Shown here one piece after another: positions 11,501 through 25,000 of a DNA stretch of 64,000 bases (the stretch's first letter is position 1; every line of letters begins with the position of its first letter). The position numbers were made by a program, and so were the translations under genes. Below the pieces are notes generated by a model, which saw nothing but the letters and a program-made list of their open reading frames with translations, did no database searches and was not told the DNA's origin. The stretch lies in assembly GCA_964247055.1 (NCBI GenBank), contig OZ176055.1, positions 4,588,001 through 4,652,000 on the forward strand. Reading direction: 5' to 3'. The stretch is from Paragordius varius. Taxonomy: Eukaryota; Nematomorpha.

Positions 11501-14456
11501 TATTACCTTATCAATTTTTATATAAAAATTATTTTTTGGTAATTTAACCTAGAACTTAAATTTTTATTATCATATTATTGTAAATTGATTTTGCTAAAAT
11601 ATAAGGATCAAACATTTTAAAACTAAAAAATATTAATAGTTTTGGAACTTCCATATTCTAAAACATGGATATAACTTAAATCCATTTGAAACTAACAGCT
11701 GATTTTATATGTTTACTGAAAATTTTCTGTCAAACATATTCAAATTCAAATTAATTAATTTAATTTGATCCTAATTTTTTTATAATGCGCCTAAAAGTCC
11801 ATAGAAAATGGATTATTTGGCTTAAAATCACATATTTTTTTTAATTTGAATAACTTTGAGCTAGAAACTACCCGAAAAGATCCGAAAGTATTAAATGCCT
11901 CTGTATGTTTATTTTATTTCAAATTTTCTTACATTACTAATTTTTAATGAATTCTGTATTATATTTTTTAGGCATGGGACATTACGACTAAAACATGCGG
12001 TTACACCAATCACACTGTATTGCCCGAGGCTTTGGAACGTTGGCCAGTTAATATGTTTGAATTGCTGTTACCGAGACATTTGGAAATTATATATGAAATT
12101 AATTCCCGATTTTTGCAGGTCATTTTTTTCTCCTAGTGTCATAGTTAAGAAATGTGTATTAAGTTTAATATGGTAAATTATTTAAAAAAGCCATTTGAAA
12201 TAAATTAATTGTCCTTAAAAGTTTTGCAAACATGGTGGGTAGATTATAATTAAATTATCCAGACATATAAAGTTTGGAAATTTAGCCCATATCTTACAGT
12301 ATGCATTTTAATGGTTGCTTATTTCACACTATAGTTGGGCAATTCGCATCACAAGAGCTTATGGAAAAGCAACAAAATGTTGAATAAACAATCTTTACCT
12401 TTCTTTCTTTCGATAGACTACTGTGTTGCAAATTACCCTACTATAGTCTGAAATGAGCAACCATTAATATGCATTGTGTTACTAACTTTTTATTAGAATT
12501 TAAATCATGATTATGATATACCATTTACAATTCAATTTCTCCCTTAAACAATTCAAATTCACCCTTGAACAATTCAAATTCACCCTCGAACAATTCAAAT
12601 TCACCCTCAAATAAAATATATGTTTTTTAAGATTAAAAATTATTTATATTTTATATATTTTAAAAATTTTGTTTTGAATTAAAATAATACTGAAAAAAAT
12701 AATAAATTATACCATAAACATAAATTTCATATTAATAATGAATTATATTAGTTCGAAAACACATAATTTATTTTTAGGGTTTTGAATTGTTCAAAGGTGA
12801 ATTTGAATTGTTCAAGGGTGAATTTGAATTGTTTAAGGGTGAATTTGAACTGTAAATGGTATATAATTAAAATACTATTCATACAATTAACAACATTTCA
12901 GAATCTAAGGTATTTAAATTTTTATTTTTCAAAAATTTTATCATCCACAATAGTTGGTTAAAGAAAAGTGGCCACATGATGATTCCCGGCTTCGTAGAAT
13001 GTCTCTAATCGAAGAAGATGGAGGCAAACGCATTAATATGGCCCATTTATCGATTGTCGGGAGTCATGCTGTTAATGGTGTTGCCGCCATACACACAGAA
13101 ATTATCAAGAACACCACGTAAGAAATTTCGAATTTGATTTGCTTGCCAAAATTTGTGTGACATTTTATTGCTGTATAGCCGCAAATTTATACATATACGA
13201 TTTAATATAAAAAAGTAAAACTGTGGTTTCTTTTTAAAAAACCAGATTTAGATTTTTTATTTTTTGCTATAGTTTATACGATTGGATTTGTTAAAATGGA
13301 CTTGAGGGTCTCTCGACTTCAAAGCCTAGTCGTATTAGTCTATCTAAAATTAGAAATTATGGCTTATAATAAAAAAAGCGTTTTTACTATTTAAATTACG
13401 CATTATTATAAAACCTGACTTTTATTTACACATATCAGCCTTATATTAACATCTTTATTTTGTTTATATATAAAAGTTTAACGGTAACTATATCATTTTA
13501 TATTATTATTTGTGAATTTAAACGGTAAATTTATCATTTTATATGTTAGGTTCCATGATTTCTATGAATTATGGCCCCAAAAGTTCCAAAATAAAACGAA
13601 TGGTATTACACCACGTCGTTGGCTTTTATTGTGCAATCCAGGTCTTTCTGATGTGATAGCCGATGTAATTATGACTTAAATATTAATTTATTACAAAGTT
13701 TCACCAAAAAATATTAAAGTTATATTGATGTTTCATGTAGAAAATTGGAGATAGCTTTGTGACACATCTCTATGAGCTTAAACAATTGCGTGATCATTTG
13801 GATAATAAGGCTTTTGTGTTGGCCGTAATGAAAGCCAAACAGGTACAATTATATTTTACATGAAATTTGTGGTAATCAATAAGTTATGGCGCCTTGTTAA
13901 TTATTTTTTAGTTTTAAGTTTTGAAAGATTTATTGACAAAAATGTAACAAAAATAGAATATAATGTAATTATAAAAAATAGCACTATGTTCCTAATCAAT
14001 AATGGCGCATTAACATGAAATAATTTTTTTGAGATTAAAATAATTTATATTAACCAAACCAATTTTCATTATTTAATTGAAAATAATAATAGGATCGACA
14101 AACTTTATCAAGTGTGAAATGAAATCTTTCAATCAAAATAATAATTATATTAAATTTTAATTTTGATAAATATTCTGTTTTAATATTTCTTCTAAATATA
14201 TACCACCCTATCATACACATTATTTTGTAGGAGAATAAACTTAGATTTGCGTCGTTTATTGAGAAACATTATAACATTACGGTTGATCCGTCGGCCATGT
14301 TTGATGTGCAAATCAAAAGAATTCACGAATATAAGCGACAATTGCTTAATTGCTTGCATATGATTACGCTTTACAATAGAATTAAGAAAAATCCCAATGC
14401 CACTTTTACGCCCAGAGTCATAATGGTTGGAGGAAAGGTATTTACAATATTTTATA

Positions 14457-14494
<38 letters not shown>

Positions 14495-16962
14495 TTTTGA
14501 TTCTATTTATTATAAAACTCATATCTTGCTATCTTTAAACACCTTTTAATTACAGTATAGCTTTTTATTGTTAAATCAATATAACGAGGGCGAAAAAAAT
14601 TAATCATTCATATTACTTTACACCTATTAAGTCATCTTTTAGTAAACGAGCTTTTGTATGCAAATTACAACTCAATTTATATTTTTTCAAATTTATTAGT
14701 GTTATAGCAATCAATACTTTTGTCTTTTTATTAGGCTGCTCCGGGCTATCATATGGCCAAAAAAATCATTAAATTGATTTGTAATGTGGCCAAAGTGGTT
14801 AATAATGACCCCGCTGTCGGAAACAAACTGAAGATTGTTTTCATTGAGAATTATCGTGTTAGTTTGGCCGAAAAAATGATCCCGGCCTCTGATTTGAGTG
14901 AACAAATTTCTTTAGCCGGTACCGAAGCTTCTGGAACAGGAAACATGAAACTGATGGTTTGAACTAAATTCATTTTTTATTACACCTATTTCTTTATAAT
15001 TTTATCTTTCATACATTATAATATATATATTTTCTGTAAAAAAATAGAATTGATTTTTGTTTAAAAACCATATTTTTGATCCTTGATCTTGCAACTCTTT
15101 TGTATTCTGAAACAAGGAGTAGAGATATAAAGGGATTTACTTAATTTCTTATTGCACATTTATAATCGATTGTGCAATATGATAGAAAAAATGGATCAAA
15201 GAATATGGGTTGTTCAATAATTAAAATATTTATCTTTTTTGTAAATCCCTTTACTTTAACACAAAGTTTTTTTTTAAACAAATATTTTTAGTTTATTGCG
15301 CAATAGTTTATCAAATTTTACCATATAATAACGTTTAAAACCTAGTTTTTATTACAAACATTATTTTTTTTTAATTTTTTAGTTGAATGGTGCCCTTACG
15401 ATTGGAACGCTTGATGGTGCGAATGTTGAAATGGCAGAGGAAATGGGAAAGGAAAATATTTTCATTTTCGGAATGACGGTCGAAGAAGTCGATCAACTTT
15501 GGGCTAAAGGGTATTAATTTTCTCACAATTTTTCACAAATTAAAAATTTGGGTTTACAGATATGATGGTATTAAAAATTTAAATATTTAATTAGCATTTG
15601 ATGATTTGATTTATAAAAGGGATTGCTCAATTTACAACCAGTTATATTTTTTGATTGTATTGTTTAATATTGATGCTAACTTCTAATAATTTATATCAAA
15701 TTAATATGACGTTAATTTTCCATATAATGATTTCCAATAAAACACATGCGAAATTATGCAAACTGATCCACTGCTATAAGAAATCGATATTGTAATATTT
15801 CTGAAAATATATATTATGAAAAATAAAATATATGTCGTTATATGTAAGATACAATCCTCGATCTTACTATGATCGCATTCCAGAGTTGAAAGAATGTATC
15901 GATCAAATTCAAAATGGTATTTTTAGCCCGGAACAGCATGATTTATTCCACGATGTTACCAATAGTTTGTTGAATAATGACAGGTACCTTATATAATTAA
16001 TTCTCTAACCATTAGATACTGTTTGTTTGCCGATTACGAAAGTTACATTTCGACGCAAGATAAGGTGTCTAAATTGTTTCAGGTATGGTATATTATATTT
16101 TATAACTTACTTCTTCACATTTATAATAGTATTATAAATAAATTTTCAGAGGACGTCAAATATATAAAGTTAATATAGACTATTTCAACCCCGCAAATTA
16201 AAAATTCAAAAATTATCAATTTCTTATAAAGCCAACCATATATTTTATATAGATTATTAGCTTAAATCTCGGGCTGCTACGCAGCCCAAGGAAGTCCTTC
16301 GGACTTCTTGGGGGGGGGGGGCAAATATTTTGTCTTTTTACGCGTATGATCTCATATTTTTGGCGAAAAATAGCCTTAAAAACATATTGTTGAGCGGTAA
16401 GGGTATGGCCCCAAGCACACAAAATTTAAACAATGTTAACAAAAAATATTTATTCAGCTGTGATCTTACTATAAAAAACCTTAGTTATTATATTGTGCGA
16501 GGAATATTGTTCGGATTTATATTTTTACAAGCATAAAATTGAATTTTAGGTATAAAACATAAAAACTAATTGGTAAATATTTTTCTGAAAAATATACATA
16601 CTGATTTTTTTACATATAATTAATTTTTGCGTTGCAAAATAAGAAGTAAAATGGTAACCAACTCTTTTATAATAAATATTGTAATTATGTATGCAGTTGA
16701 AAAAAGATATAGTTGTTTTTTAATTTTTATGTTTTGTCTGTATAATTTTATTGCATGACTTTTAATATCTCTATTTGTTGTACGTTTGTTTTAGGATCCG
16801 ATAGCATGGACTAAAATGTGCATTTTGAACATTGCTGGAGCGGGTAAGTTTAGTAGCGATCGCACAATCACCGAATATGCCAAAGACATTTGGAACGTGA
16901 AACCGACTGATGTTAAACTCCCGCATCCAAGTGAGGCACCGAAATCTGCCGCTCGCCAATAA
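8502..16962 (+). CDS. PYG: Glycogen phosphorylase
   Basis: Phosphorolytic removal of glucose-1-phosphate from glycogen in the cytosol, using pyridoxal phosphate. Seventeen exons: 8502-8747, 8773-8874, 8904-9086, 9723-9854, 10135-10246, 10447-10529, 10600-10836, 11972-12118, 12954-13117, 13550-13664, 13741-13842, 14231-14437, 14735-14956, 15383-15510, 15849-15983, 16016-16082, 16795-16962. All phases close, giving 849 residues against 842 in mammalian muscle enzyme. The N-terminal regulatory serine is present (KQISVRG, Ser16), as are [49 protein letters not shown] and the cofactor lysine in GTGNMK (Lys682). Three introns are 25, 29 and 32 nt; others reach about 1.1 kb. Intron 8 carries a MITE, intron 3 a hAT remnant and intron 16 a Helitron end. 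The start is the first ATG, in the position of the family start. Confidence 0.98.
9367..9412. mobile_element. Decayed hAT terminus
   Basis: CAGGAGTGTTCAACACAAAT followed by GCGGGCTGC matches the left end of the hAT-like element at 46274 (CAGGTGTCCAACACAAAT, then GGGCCGC). Only one end is recognisable. It lies in phosphorylase intron 3. Confidence 0.45.
12519..12864. mobile_element. Family-A MITE with subterminal direct repeats (copy 1)
   Basis: Ends are TACCATTTACAATTC and, inverted, GAACTGTAAATGGTA, bordered by TA. Just inside each end is a small tandem array of a 17-18-nt unit built on CAATTCAAATTCACCC: four units on the left, three on the right in inverted orientation. No coding capacity. 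Lies in phosphorylase intron 8. TA borders suggest a Tc1/mariner-type helper, which is inference. Confidence 0.75.
14458..14494. repeat. (AT)n microsatellite
   Basis: An uninterrupted TA dinucleotide run of about 16-17 units directly after exon 12 of the phosphorylase gene. Confidence 0.9.
16257..16440 (-). mobile_element. Helitron 3' end (copy 3, 5' end lost or unclear)
   Basis: On the minus strand the sequence ends CGAGATTTAAG-CTAA followed by T, preceded by a perfect 7-bp-stem hairpin (GGGCTGC-TAC-GCAGCCC, 16271-16287) and a second hairpin (GAAGTCC-TTC-GGACTTC, 16291-16307), then a run of 12 G on +. This is the same terminus as copies 1 and 2. Sequence to about 16380 still resembles the internal unit; beyond that the element cannot be followed. 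Lies in phosphorylase intron 16. Confidence 0.65.
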
Positions 16963-17300
16963 TCAATCACATTATGATTACATCAAAAGTGTTGCAATAT
17001 CATGCATAAAACAATTATTCATAATTAATTTATTTTAATATATAGATATATATGTACCTATAATTTACAACATTAGACAGTAAGTTAATGCAAAATTATT
17101 ATTAATGTCATTTAAAACAGACACAAACACCCACTTATTTGAAATTATTTATTGATAGATTCTTCAGTCTTGTTTGCCATTATAATTTTTTATTTATTTA
17201 TCAATATTTCTCTCGTTGTGCTTATAGTATTAATAATATGAAATGTTTCATAATATAGGTATGTATGTGTATATTTATTTCAATTGTTTTCACGTGGCGA

Positions 17301-18572
17301 TCACATTTTAGGAACATTTAATAAAAAATTTGATGATCCAGGAAGGTAGGAAACTCCGCGTGATTGAGAAAGTTGATAAGCTATATCTTCGGCTGCTTCT
17401 AGCCTTCTCAACTCAATCAATCCTTCACCAGATTGTGCCACGGCTTTTGCAATTAATTCGGCGGCCTATTATATAGAATATATGATATGACCGAAATCGT
17501 TGTTGAAATACTGAAACCAAAAAAACGCAATGCCGAATTTTTTTGGTGTTTTTTATTTTATTTGTATGGTAAAAGTAGACTATTTTTTAGCACACATAAT
17601 ACGTGTAATTATCTAGCTATTTATGAATATTATATCAAAATGATTAGGCTTCCTTAAAAACGGAACTAAAATAATAATCATTTTTAAATAAGGGAATCAA
17701 AATTAAAACTAATTAGTCGCAAAAATTATTAGAAAAACCGTAACTCTGGTTTATGTGAAACCGGGACCTAAAATAAAGTTAATTTAGAATTAGAATTTAA
17801 CGGGATTATTACGGTTCATAAAAAGTAAAGTTAATTATTAGAAATTAACCAAAATAAAATACTTTTGAGTCGCCTTCAGCAGCAATAATTGCAGCTTTTT
17901 TGGTTTGTTCAGCTTTTTCGACTCTGAATCGGGCACGCTCCGCTTCTTGTTGCGCAACTTGTTTTAATTCAACGGCTTCTGTAAATTCTCGCCCAAAACT
18001 TAAATGCGTTAGCGATATATCATCCAAGAAAAGTCCAAAACGTGATGCTCTTTCCGTAAGTTCGGAATTGACTTTGCGTGAAACAAGTTCTCTTTGGGTT
18101 ATTAACTCACTCGCGTCGAATTGAGCGACTACCGCTTTTAATACCTAACATAAAAGGATAAAAGCATACTTCGTTAGTAATGGAGGGCAAAACTCTTTCC
18201 TCAAAATCGATACCCAAATTTTTGTATATATCTGGTAAGCGGTCTGGCATAGGTCGAAATAAAATTCGCAAAGTGATGCTAACATTTTGCAAATCTTTGC
18301 TTCCAGTAATAACAGGAACGTTTCTTGGTTTGGATCGAATATCAAATATAATTGGCTTTTGTATGAAAGGAATCAAAAAATGTGTCCCTTCACCTGTAAC
18401 ATTTGGTTTTACTCCTTTAAAGCGATCAAAAATAACAGCTCTTTGGCCTCCATCAACATTAAACAAGGCAGAATTTATAATTCCACCAGTAATTGCTAAT
18501 CCCAATCCTATGATTAGCGTAAAATCCCAATATACCTAATCGTCCAATGTTATTAAACAACTGGCTGCTCAT
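17301..18572 (-). CDS. PHB1: Prohibitin 1
   Basis: Subunit of the ring-shaped prohibitin complex of the mitochondrial inner membrane, which scaffolds m-AAA protease and cristae. Four exons (transcript order): 18536-18572, 18170-18507, 17863-18144, 17301-17465, giving 273 residues against 272 in human. Landmarks in order: an N-terminal hydrophobic stretch ([20 protein letters not shown]), [17 protein letters not shown], the [14 protein letters not shown] block, the band-7/SPFH core, then the coiled coil ([18 protein letters not shown]) and EGDSKAAELIA. Introns 1 and 2 are 28 and 25 nt; intron 3 is 397 nt. Reading through the tiny introns shifts frame out of the family sequence, so they are real. 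Convergent with the phosphorylase gene, 338 bp away. Confidence 0.97.
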
Positions 18573-18792
18573 GCTTTTTAATATGGTGATTCCTGTACTG
18601 AGCGTATGAAGGCGTATCAAATGATTCACTACAAATACACATGGTATATTTTTATATTTAAGTTATTATAAACAATTTATTGAATTTAAATGATTAAAAA
18701 CATTTTAATTTACAGTTTTACAGTCATAAAATATAACCTGATAGCACTTACTTGTATATGTAATTTTTTTGCTATCACATTATTTTGCATTA

Positions 18793-19350
18793 ACACTTCG
18801 ATTCAAATTGAGGTATCTAAATACCCCAGACTAAATTTAAATTAAAATTTTTAAAAAACTACTGAAGAAAACCGTAATTTAAATTTATGCTTCTATCCTG
18901 ATAAATATTATATAAATATGCCAAAGTATCTTGATAAGTTACATCTCAAACTACTTCCACGCCATTTTTATTTTACAAAAATTTTGCAAAATATCGTCTT
19001 CATTTAATTTTAAGGGTAAAACTAAAGCTTATTTTTTATATAAATTACATCTAACATTGATAGAAATAGAAAAAGCGGTTTATTTTGTATTATTTTTTAA
19101 ATTTACAATTTGACACATGTCACCTAACTAAATTTTTACCTTTCATTTTTAGCTCAAAATAAGTAATATCAAGTATTTTTGAATAAATTTTTTTATATAT
19201 TTCGGTTAATTAATGTTATGTAAGTGCAAAATTTTGCCATGGTTTCGATTCCATACTTTGTAAAGTATTTGATTTTAAACAGGCCTGGGGTATCCAACTA
19301 CTCTTTGAACTGAAGGACTAAAATGAATGTGTTGATCCAAGTGTTAAATA
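18793..19350 (+). mobile_element. Family-C MITE (complete, about 555 bp)
   Basis: Left end TTAACACTTCGATTC, right end GATCCAAGTGTTAAA (inverted), so terminal inverted repeats of about 13 bp followed by imperfect subterminal ones. Interior shares the ATAAATATGCCAAAGTATCT, CGCCATTTTTATTTTACAAA and TTTTGCCATGGTTTCGATTC blocks with the other copies. No coding. Confidence 0.7.
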
Positions 19351-19689
19351 TTGGCGAAAAGTTAGAAATAAATATTTTAAATTATAAATATATTATATAT
19401 TGTGGACTTAGCGCATGAAATTGGGAAAAAAATATTGAAATAAAATTTATGATTGATCAGTGTATCAGGATTCTTATGTTGAATTTTTGCCTATGAGAGA
19501 TTAAGAAATGTTGTTCCCACTTTTATGGTTATGGCTCAACATCAAATCGCATTAGTCCACATTATATGAAATTTTTCATTCCAAAAATTATGGGTATTTA
19601 AAAAGCAAAATAATATTTTTATATATTAGATGTTGGCTTTGAAAATGCTAGCCTCATCTAACATGGCCTATTCTTTTCAAAAAAGGTAA

Positions 19690-19883
19690 AATGCTATTGT
19701 GCGAAAATATTTATGTATGTGGGATTAACCAGGAGTGTCTAAAATGGATCTCTGCTCGTGCGGTCCGCAATAAATTTGGAAATAATTATTGCTCACAAAA
19801 TCTTAATGAAATTGATATTCCTGATAATTTTCAAGATAATCTTTCAATTTACGAACTGGAAAAAATTGTATGTTCGCATTTTA
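19690..19883 (+). other. Possible orphan exon, unrecognised
   Basis: An open frame from ATG (19691) to a good donor (ATT|GTATGT at 19883/19884) with less AT bias than its flanks. It encodes a polar segment including ECLKWISARAVRNKFGNN and IDIPDNFQDNLSIYELEKI. No partner exon was found before the family-B element that starts just downstream. It could be a remnant, a captured exon or chance. Confidence 0.25.
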
Positions 19884-19934
19884 CAGTCATATTTTTGACT
19901 AACTTATAAATTATTTATATTTATATACATAGCG

Positions 19935-21345
19935 TCAAACTTGGGGGGTATATATATTCTGATAGGAAAATGTATCAGAATAAATATATGCTTTTGGTTT
20001 TCCTTACGAGTGAATTAAGAAAGTTATTTAAAATTTTGTACTAAGTTCCATATCTAATGACAAAATTTGAGCATTTATGTAATAATTTTTTTTTATCTCT
20101 TCAAAAGTTTAATTTAATAGTTCGTTTACTTGGTGATTTTTTTTATAAAAAATCGCAATTTATATTTGACATTTATTTATGGATAAACAAAAATTTTTAT
20201 TATTCTGATGTAATAGAAATGTTCAGCATCATTAGATTATATAGAAAAATTGTTTTCGATATCTAAAAGGGTTTTATACCGTTTCCATAACGCCTCAAAA
20301 AATTATAAAACACGCTTCAACAAAATTATGCAAAAATGAGATTTTTATAAAAGAACGCTTTTTGTGAATAATTTAGTTGATGTCAATTAGCATATATTTA
20401 AAATTTTATCTGGCAATCGCATTTTTGCGTTTATTATAAAATAACTAGCCCGTTTTGAAAAAATTTGGGACTTTCGGAGGCCAGATCTAAAAATTAAATA
20501 TTATAAAAAATTTGTTTTGCTTTTTATAAGTAGTTTATGATTTATTTTAGCGATATTTTTAGGAATGAAATATTTAGCTTTCTTCAAAAAAATTTTTTTT
20601 ACAAAAATGAAATATTATTATTTTCTGATATGGAGCACTAACCACAAAAGGGTAATCAACTTTCTTATAAACCTCGTAAAACAAAACTAAAAGCACCATG
20701 AGATTACCGATAAATTTTTTAATCGGAATACATATATATTATATCATGACATTTTTTGTAAGTTGAGCAATGATATCGCCACAAAACTGATTTAAATTTT
20801 TTTTTTTTATGTCACATATCTTTTTTTATATTCCCCAAAATTTGAAAGTAAACAAACCTTTAAAAAATAATTTTAAAGCGATAAAAATGTTCAGCGTCAT
20901 TAATTATATATAAAAAGTGTTTTTTAAATCTAAAAGCGTTTGTATACCGTTTCATTAAAAATAATCGAAGGTACATTTAAATTTTTTTTGGTAATTTTTC
21001 TAAAAGTATGCATTTTTTAAAAATATATTTTTTTGATGTCAAAATTTAGCTTATATTTTAAAATTTGCGTTTATTTTAAAACGAGCCCTTTATAGAAGAC
21101 CAAAAAATTTCTGATCGGAGCCCACATCTAAAAATTATATTGTTTTGCTTTTTATAAGTATATATATATTAGTAATATTTTTTGAAAATAGGCTAAAAAA
21201 TTATTCAAAAACGTGGTTAGAGGACTTAGTACAAAAATGTAATTAAATTTCTTAATCATTCGTAAGGGCCAAAACCAAAAAAACATGATAAACCTGATAC
21301 ATATTTCTATCAGTAGATATTTATTTCATGTGAAATACTTTTTCA
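19935..21345. mobile_element. Family-B inverted-repeat element (complex copy)
   Basis: The left arm (about 19950-20120, with CTGATAGGAAAATGTATCAG and TGCTTTTGG) has its reverse complement at about 20630-20755. A second, related right half follows at about 20840-21345 (AAACAAACCTTTAAA block, then CCCACATCTAAAAATTA, then CCAAAACC...CATGATAA). This looks like one element inserted in, or fused with, another of the same family. Confidence 0.55.
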
Positions 21346-21639
21346 TGACCTGCAATTTTGTGCACTGTGTATATTAACCTGATCTAATATTTTTGCTGAA
21401 AGCAAATGATTTTATTTTATTTAACCATATTGGGCATAACAGTATTTTTTTGTATCAATAAATATATATTTGATATAAAAAATGAACTAGCTAGACGTTT
21501 AATAATTGTATTATTGCGTTAAATTACAACCTAATTTTTAAAAAACAATCGTTTTGCCATATGATAAAATATTATAGCTTTGCTTTCATGTCCAAATAAA
21601 ATTCTAAAACTTAAAGTTCAAGAAAATACATTGATCGCT

Positions 21640-21912
21640 TATTAACTACTTTTCTTTTTTTAATAATATAATGTTTGTTTTGAGTCTTGTGCCAAAAACA
21701 TTTCTTTCGCCTCCGTTTTAATAGAATATTCGTCTTAAGCATATCTGATAAAAGGTGGGTCGAAAAGGGCGAAATGCTATTCCTGTTACTTGATAGCTTT
21801 ACCGCTTTATTTGTCTCAAAGAAATTAGGTTAGCAAAAGAAAACCTCTGCAATCACCTGCGCTGATCGCCAAACCCTCATAAGATACTTAGTTTCTCATT
21901 CTAGACTAAGTT
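21640..21912. other. GC-richer block of unknown nature
   Basis: About 270 bp stand out as less AT-rich than the surroundings. On the minus strand the part 21660-21815 stays open and is basic (LLKRRRKKCFWHK). On the plus strand no long frame exists. I could not place splice sites that give a sensible product, nor match it to an snRNA, SRP or RNase P RNA. It lies 180 bp upstream of CDC14, so a leader or regulatory role is possible. Confidence 0.25.
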
Positions 21913-22094
21913 TAAATATTATATACATGATAATATATCTATGTACAACTATTTTGCTATAAAATGTTTTTTGGGTTATAAAAGATTAAAATGTTTTTTA
22001 ATATTGTTAATCTTCTTTTTTTCCATACCATCATATGTTAAAAGCTGATACCGACTGTGTCTCAGAAATCAGTTGATATTGGAGGTAAAATGAT

Positions 22095-25000
22095 ATGGGC
22101 CAAGAATTTTTACCGACGAAGCCCCTTGAATTTATAAAAAGTATAAATTGTTAAAATTTAGATTCCCTCTATTTTTTACCATATAAACCAAATATTGTTG
22201 ATTATGACCTATTTTCAATTGATGATAAATTAATATATGAGAAGTATTATGTAATCTAATTTATAGTTTTAATAACGACTTTGGCCCATTAAATTTAGCA
22301 TGTCTATATAAGTATTGTAAATTAGTCGATTCAAAAATTGCTGTTTTATCAAAAGCTTTATTACATTATTCGAATAACGGCCCAGAAAAATTGTCAAATG
22401 CCGCATATTTAATTGGCTCATATTTGGTTCGATAATATATTAATGTTAGGTTATCAATAATCTTAAAAACCCCAAGGAAATTCTTAATATTTTTGAATCA
22501 GAAAAGATAAGATTTTTGCCCTTTAGGTAAGTTTTATAATTTTTTAATTAATCTTAATCAAAATGTAGACTTTACTTATAATATTGGTATCAAAATGATC
22601 TTTTAACTGATGGTATTAGCTTATATAAATCAACGGTTTCTTATTTTTGTCTACCTTGTATTTTTTAAAAAAAGTGGCGCTCAATAAAATATTTTGCTCG
22701 ATTATAATTTTAAATTGCAAACGTTTTTCTTTCTAAATATTGTTTGAATTCGAACCCCCTAAAAAATCGCACCATCTAAATCACTTTTTTTGGCTCTATT
22801 TTTTTTTGTGAACAAATAGGAACTTTCCGCTTGAGTTGGTGATATTTTATAACATTATGTAAAAAATTTATAAATAACTCGATAAGATTAATCAAGGTCC
22901 AAAAAATAATTTCATATTTCCATTCTTATGTATTATGACAATATGCTACTTTTTAATTGACTGCTATTATAAAATCGCATTATTATTTTTTTGTATAAAT
23001 TCCTATTTTCTCATTTTTACCTCTATCATATTAATAATGTCATAATTCAGAGATGCATCACTGATGCCAACACAGTATGCTTTGACACTAGAGAATGTAT
23101 GGGAAGGGGTTGAAAAAGTATTATCAAATGTAAAATATTTAGGCTTGCCATCTAAAATTTTTAGATTTTTCCAAATTTGACCTAATGGCCTATGAACACT
23201 ATGAGGTATTGTAATTTTATTATCATTAAAGAAAGTTGAAAATGGCGATATGAATTGGATTATTCCTGGCAAAATTTTAGCCTTTTGTGGTCCGGAATGT
23301 GTTGATCCGCTATATAGAGCAACGTTTTCATCCAATTATCTTAATGGAAAAAATAATAAAGGTTTTAATTTTGCATTACTGTACTATTTTTCCAATCTCT
23401 TAATACATAGGTTTATTGGTTTTTATCTATAACTAAAATTTTATAAACGGTCACATCAATATCCCCTATAATTTCATTTATACATTAAATATTTTTAGAA
23501 ACACCCAATCCTGGGCTGATTAATCTTAATTGCAATCATCATCCGCCAGAGTTTTATGTACCTTACTTTAAAGCGTCAAATGTGTGTTTAGTTGTTCGAT
23601 TAAATGAACCTGATAAATATCAAGCCCAACAATTCATCAAAAATGGAATACATCATCGGTATTCAAATTAATTTTTTAATTCTTGGAGATTTTGATTTAA
23701 TTTTTAATACATAATAATAATTTGGAAAACAAACTGATAATCAAATGGAATTTATTAGTAATATGGTTACAAATATATAATATTATCTTTAATATCCACT
23801 CATAAAACATAAATTTTAAGGTGTTGACATTTAAACATTTTTTATAGTTTAAATTATAATGTTATAATACCTTATTTAATGTAATACCAAATATTTAACT
23901 TTGTATATTTTGATTAAATATACATAATTCGTTTTTTATATAGGGATTTATTTTTTCCTGATGGTGCTTTACCCACTATGCAAATCGTAAAACACTTTTT
24001 ACATTTGTGCAAATTAGTGGATAATAATTTGATACGCGAAGAATCTTACGATTATAGTGGAGATGTATTAGCCGTGCTTGATTGTATATATTTTTATGCT
24101 ATATTTTTTTGTTATTTCTCATCATTTCATTGTTTTTATCTTTTTTAGCTAAAAATGGTTTCGCCAACAATAACACAATTAAACGGGCGATGGCTGTACA
24201 CTGCAAAGGTTTACATTCGTAAAATTTTTATATTTTTTGTAGCATAATATATAGAGCCTAAGGATTTAAAAAATTTTAAAGAACGAATTTTTTTATTTGT
24301 AACTACTTTTATTAATATATTTATCATAGAAAGGATATTCGTATATGACGTGAAATAAAAATTATATTTAACATTGTGCAGGATTCAAATATATTGTTAC
24401 AATATTTTCTTAACTAGATATAAAGGTGTGATCTTGTTGCTAAACGATATGATAATTTTAATTGAAATTCCGGAAATATTTCATTATTTTAGGAAAAAAT
24501 TTAGTTTCTTTCATAAATCATTTGATGATTCTGGAATTATTTTTGGAATCGTCATTTATGATTAGATTTTTGCTTTGAATAATTGTTTTTTATAGTTATG
24601 ATTTATCTTGAAATATCATTAGATATCTATATAATTCGTTTTATCAGGTAAGATGTGAAAAATTGGTAAAATAGATCCGTTTTAATTTGGTTGATTCGGT
24701 TATTATCTTAAAGATGCCAGTAAATTTTTTATAACGGATTTCTAAAATGATTTAAAGCCAAATTTATATGTAAATAATTGATTGAGCTTTTAAAGCGCCT
24801 TGATTATATTTAACCTTTCAAATAAGCTAAACAACATACTAACATCATATTTTTATACAGTTCATTTTTTGGTTAATCCAAAAGGTATACTAGATATTAC
24901 AAGTAACGGTTGAATTATTTGAAAATTATCAAATGGAAATTAAACATCTATAAGCATTAAAAATCCTTAAATTTAATTAAAATTTTTGCTATTTTCCTTT

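Noticed and set aside
12536-12610. Short regular repeats resembling a CRISPR array
   Set aside because: Units are nearly contiguous with no spacers, mirrored at the other end, in a eukaryotic intron: MITE subterminal repeats.
21700-21735. U5 snRNA-like CTTTCGCC word
   Set aside because: The invariant loop sequence is not preserved and no flanking stem or Sm site fits.
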